A stretch of 5,688 bases of DNA. Source: Pseudomonadota bacterium. GTDB taxonomy: Bacteria; Pseudomonadota; Gammaproteobacteria; Xanthomonadales; Rhodanobacteraceae. The stretch covers positions 1-5,688 of the forward strand of contig JANXVS010000502.1 in the NCBI GenBank assembly GCA_025351555.1, written 5' to 3'. The position numbers and the translations under genes were made by a program. Of this stretch, positions 5,093 to 5,688 are shown one piece after another. The notes beneath the pieces were generated by a model. That model had not been told where the DNA came from. It made no database searches and saw only the letters and a list, made by a program, of their open reading frames with translations. Position 1 is the first letter of the stretch; every line of letters starts with the position of its first letter.

Positions 5093-5575
5093 ATGCATAT
5101 CTTCAACAAACTCATCGCGCTCATGCTGTCAGTCATGTCATTTCAGGCAACTGCACAGACAATCATTGTTCCGAAACCCGTGCCATATTCCGCCGACAGC
5201 GATATCGCTGGCAACATCAAGCATGAATGTGCCATTGACGTTAAGTTGGCAGACTTCATCGCAGACTATGCCAAGGCACGCAAGATTACAGTTTCGTTTA
5301 TGGGGGAAACCAATCCCACAATTCCGGGCCGTGTGTTAGTGCTGGAGATTCGCGATGCCCAGTCGTCCGGGAATGCGTTCCTTGGGCATCATAAATCCAC
5401 GACCGTTCGCGGGCAGTATTATGAAGACTCCAAACTGATTGGCAGCTTCAAGGATCGTCGCGACTCCATGGGAGGATTGTTTCAGGGGTTCAAAGGTTCC
5501 TGTTCGGTGCTCGGTCGCACTGTGAGAGCAATAGGCCAGGATATTGCGGAGTGGATGGTGCATCCCATTACCTGA
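5093..5575 (+). CDS. Secreted protein of unknown function
   Basis: A 160-residue protein that I do not assign to a named family. The N-terminus is a clear Sec signal peptide: one Lys at position 6, a hydrophobic core LIALMLSVMSF (7-17) and a likely cleavage after ATA at position 21. There is no lipobox, so a soluble periplasmic or exported protein is expected. The mature part has two cysteines (46 and 137) that could form a disulfide. It is likely beta-rich, with strand-like segments at VLVLEIRDA (81-89) and KLIGSFKDRR (114-123). These are followed by a glycine-rich GGLFQGFKGSCSVL (127-140) and a terminal helix with DIAEWM. The start at 5093 is chosen because GAGG lies four bases upstream and the signal peptide begins there. 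An in-frame ATG at 5051 would add 14 residues before it. GC content is visibly lower than in the Hsp70 gene. The stop codon lies in repeat copy C. Confidence 0.8.
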   Translation: MHIFNKLIALMLSVMSFQATAQTIIVPKPVPYSADSDIAGNIKHECAIDVKLADFIADYAKARKITVSFMGETNPTIPGRVLVLEIRDAQSSGNAFLGHHKSTTVRGQYYEDSKLIGSFKDRRDSMGGLFQGFKGSCSVLGRTVRAIGQDIAEWMVHPIT

Positions 5576-5581
5576 TTAGCG
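5571..5581 (+). repeat. CCTGATTAGCG repeat, copy C (at a stop codon)
   Basis: Third exact copy of the 11-mer, about 1 kb from copy A. The stop codon TGA of the secreted-protein gene lies inside it. It is followed a few bases later by CTCAGCC, as in copy B. In this copy the next bases complete a perfect palindrome. No dRS3-like element is attached here. Confidence 0.65.
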
Positions 5582-5587
5582 CTAATC
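5574..5587. repeat. Perfect 14-bp palindrome after the secreted-protein gene
   Basis: GATTAGCGCTAATC is exactly self-complementary. It starts within the stop codon of the secreted-protein gene and ends two bases before the stop of the possible minus-strand gene at 5589. It could mark a transcript end for both, but it has no T-tract on the plus strand and is AT-rich at the ends. The motif resembles the GATTAGCG/CGCTAATC arms of dispersed repeats in proteobacteria. Confidence 0.7.
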
Positions 5588-5588
5588 C

Positions 5589-5688
5589 TCAGCCCAGAAG
5601 GCGGGAGAAACGGCGCGGTTGAGCCATTGTGGCTAGCATCGTCGACGCAGGACGTTCGCGATCGAGAATCTTGCTGAAACCCGCATCG
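5589..5688 (-). CDS. Possible C-terminal end of a gene entering from the right
   Basis: On the minus strand one frame is open from the right edge to TGA at 5591-5589, giving 32 residues that start DAGFSKILDRERP and end RRFSRLLG. The composition looks protein-like, and the gene would converge with the secreted-protein gene with only 13 bp between the two stop codons. Too little is visible to name a family. Another minus frame is also open here but runs antisense through part of the secreted-protein gene, so I prefer this one. It may not be a gene. Confidence 0.4.
   Translation of the reverse strand, partial: DAGFSKILDRERPASTMLATMAQPRRFSRLLG

Noticed and set aside
4978..5226. Plus-strand frame of 82 codons overlapping the secreted-protein start
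   Set aside because: It lies in another frame of the better-supported gene, has no signal peptide or domain, and ends inside that gene.

Overview
The window reads as accessory DNA from a high-GC proteobacterium. A member of the Xanthomonadales or a close gammaproteobacterial relative is my best guess. This rests on GC-rich third codon positions in most genes, a dRS3-like ATTCCC-N8-GGGAAT repeat and a REP-like palindrome of the 'CGTTCGCCCTGAGC' kind. I have the sequence only, so the taxonomic call is an inference.

Layout, in genomic order. Positions 1-1330 (minus) hold the first 443 residues of a beta-class DNA methyltransferase of the type III Mod kind; its C-terminus runs off the left edge. 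Positions 1371-1709 and 1706-2032 (both minus) are an antitoxin with an XRE helix-turn-helix and a RelE/HigB-like (Gp49) toxin, with the toxin gene first and a 4-nt ATGA overlap. Positions 2033-2133 are a compact regulatory gap with a TATAAT -10 box and two inverted repeats. Positions 2134-4452 (minus) encode a 772-residue Hsp70-like protein whose helical lid appears to be replaced by tetratricopeptide repeats. Positions 4453-5092 are a long non-coding stretch with a palindromic dRS3-like repeat unit, an outer 11-bp inverted repeat, several hairpins and a C/CA/A low-complexity tract. Positions 5093-5575 (plus) encode a 160-residue protein with a signal peptide and no recognised function. Its stop codon abuts a perfect 14-bp palindrome. 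The last 100 bases may hold the C-terminal end of a minus-strand gene.

The four minus-strand genes run in the same direction: Hsp70-TPR, toxin, antitoxin, methyltransferase. Only 40 bp and no obvious terminator separate antitoxin and methyltransferase, so the toxin-antitoxin promoter could also drive the methyltransferase. The restriction (Res) subunit, if present, would lie to the left of the window. Two addiction-type modules side by side, next to an unusual chaperone and several repeats, suggest a defence or mobile-island setting. No transposase, integrase or phage gene is visible to prove it.

The oddest points are the REP-like palindrome translated in frame inside the methyltransferase, the Hsp70 with TPRs in place of a lid, the 178-bp nested inverted-repeat structure upstream of the Hsp70, and a third copy of its end sequence at the stop codon of the secreted-protein gene.
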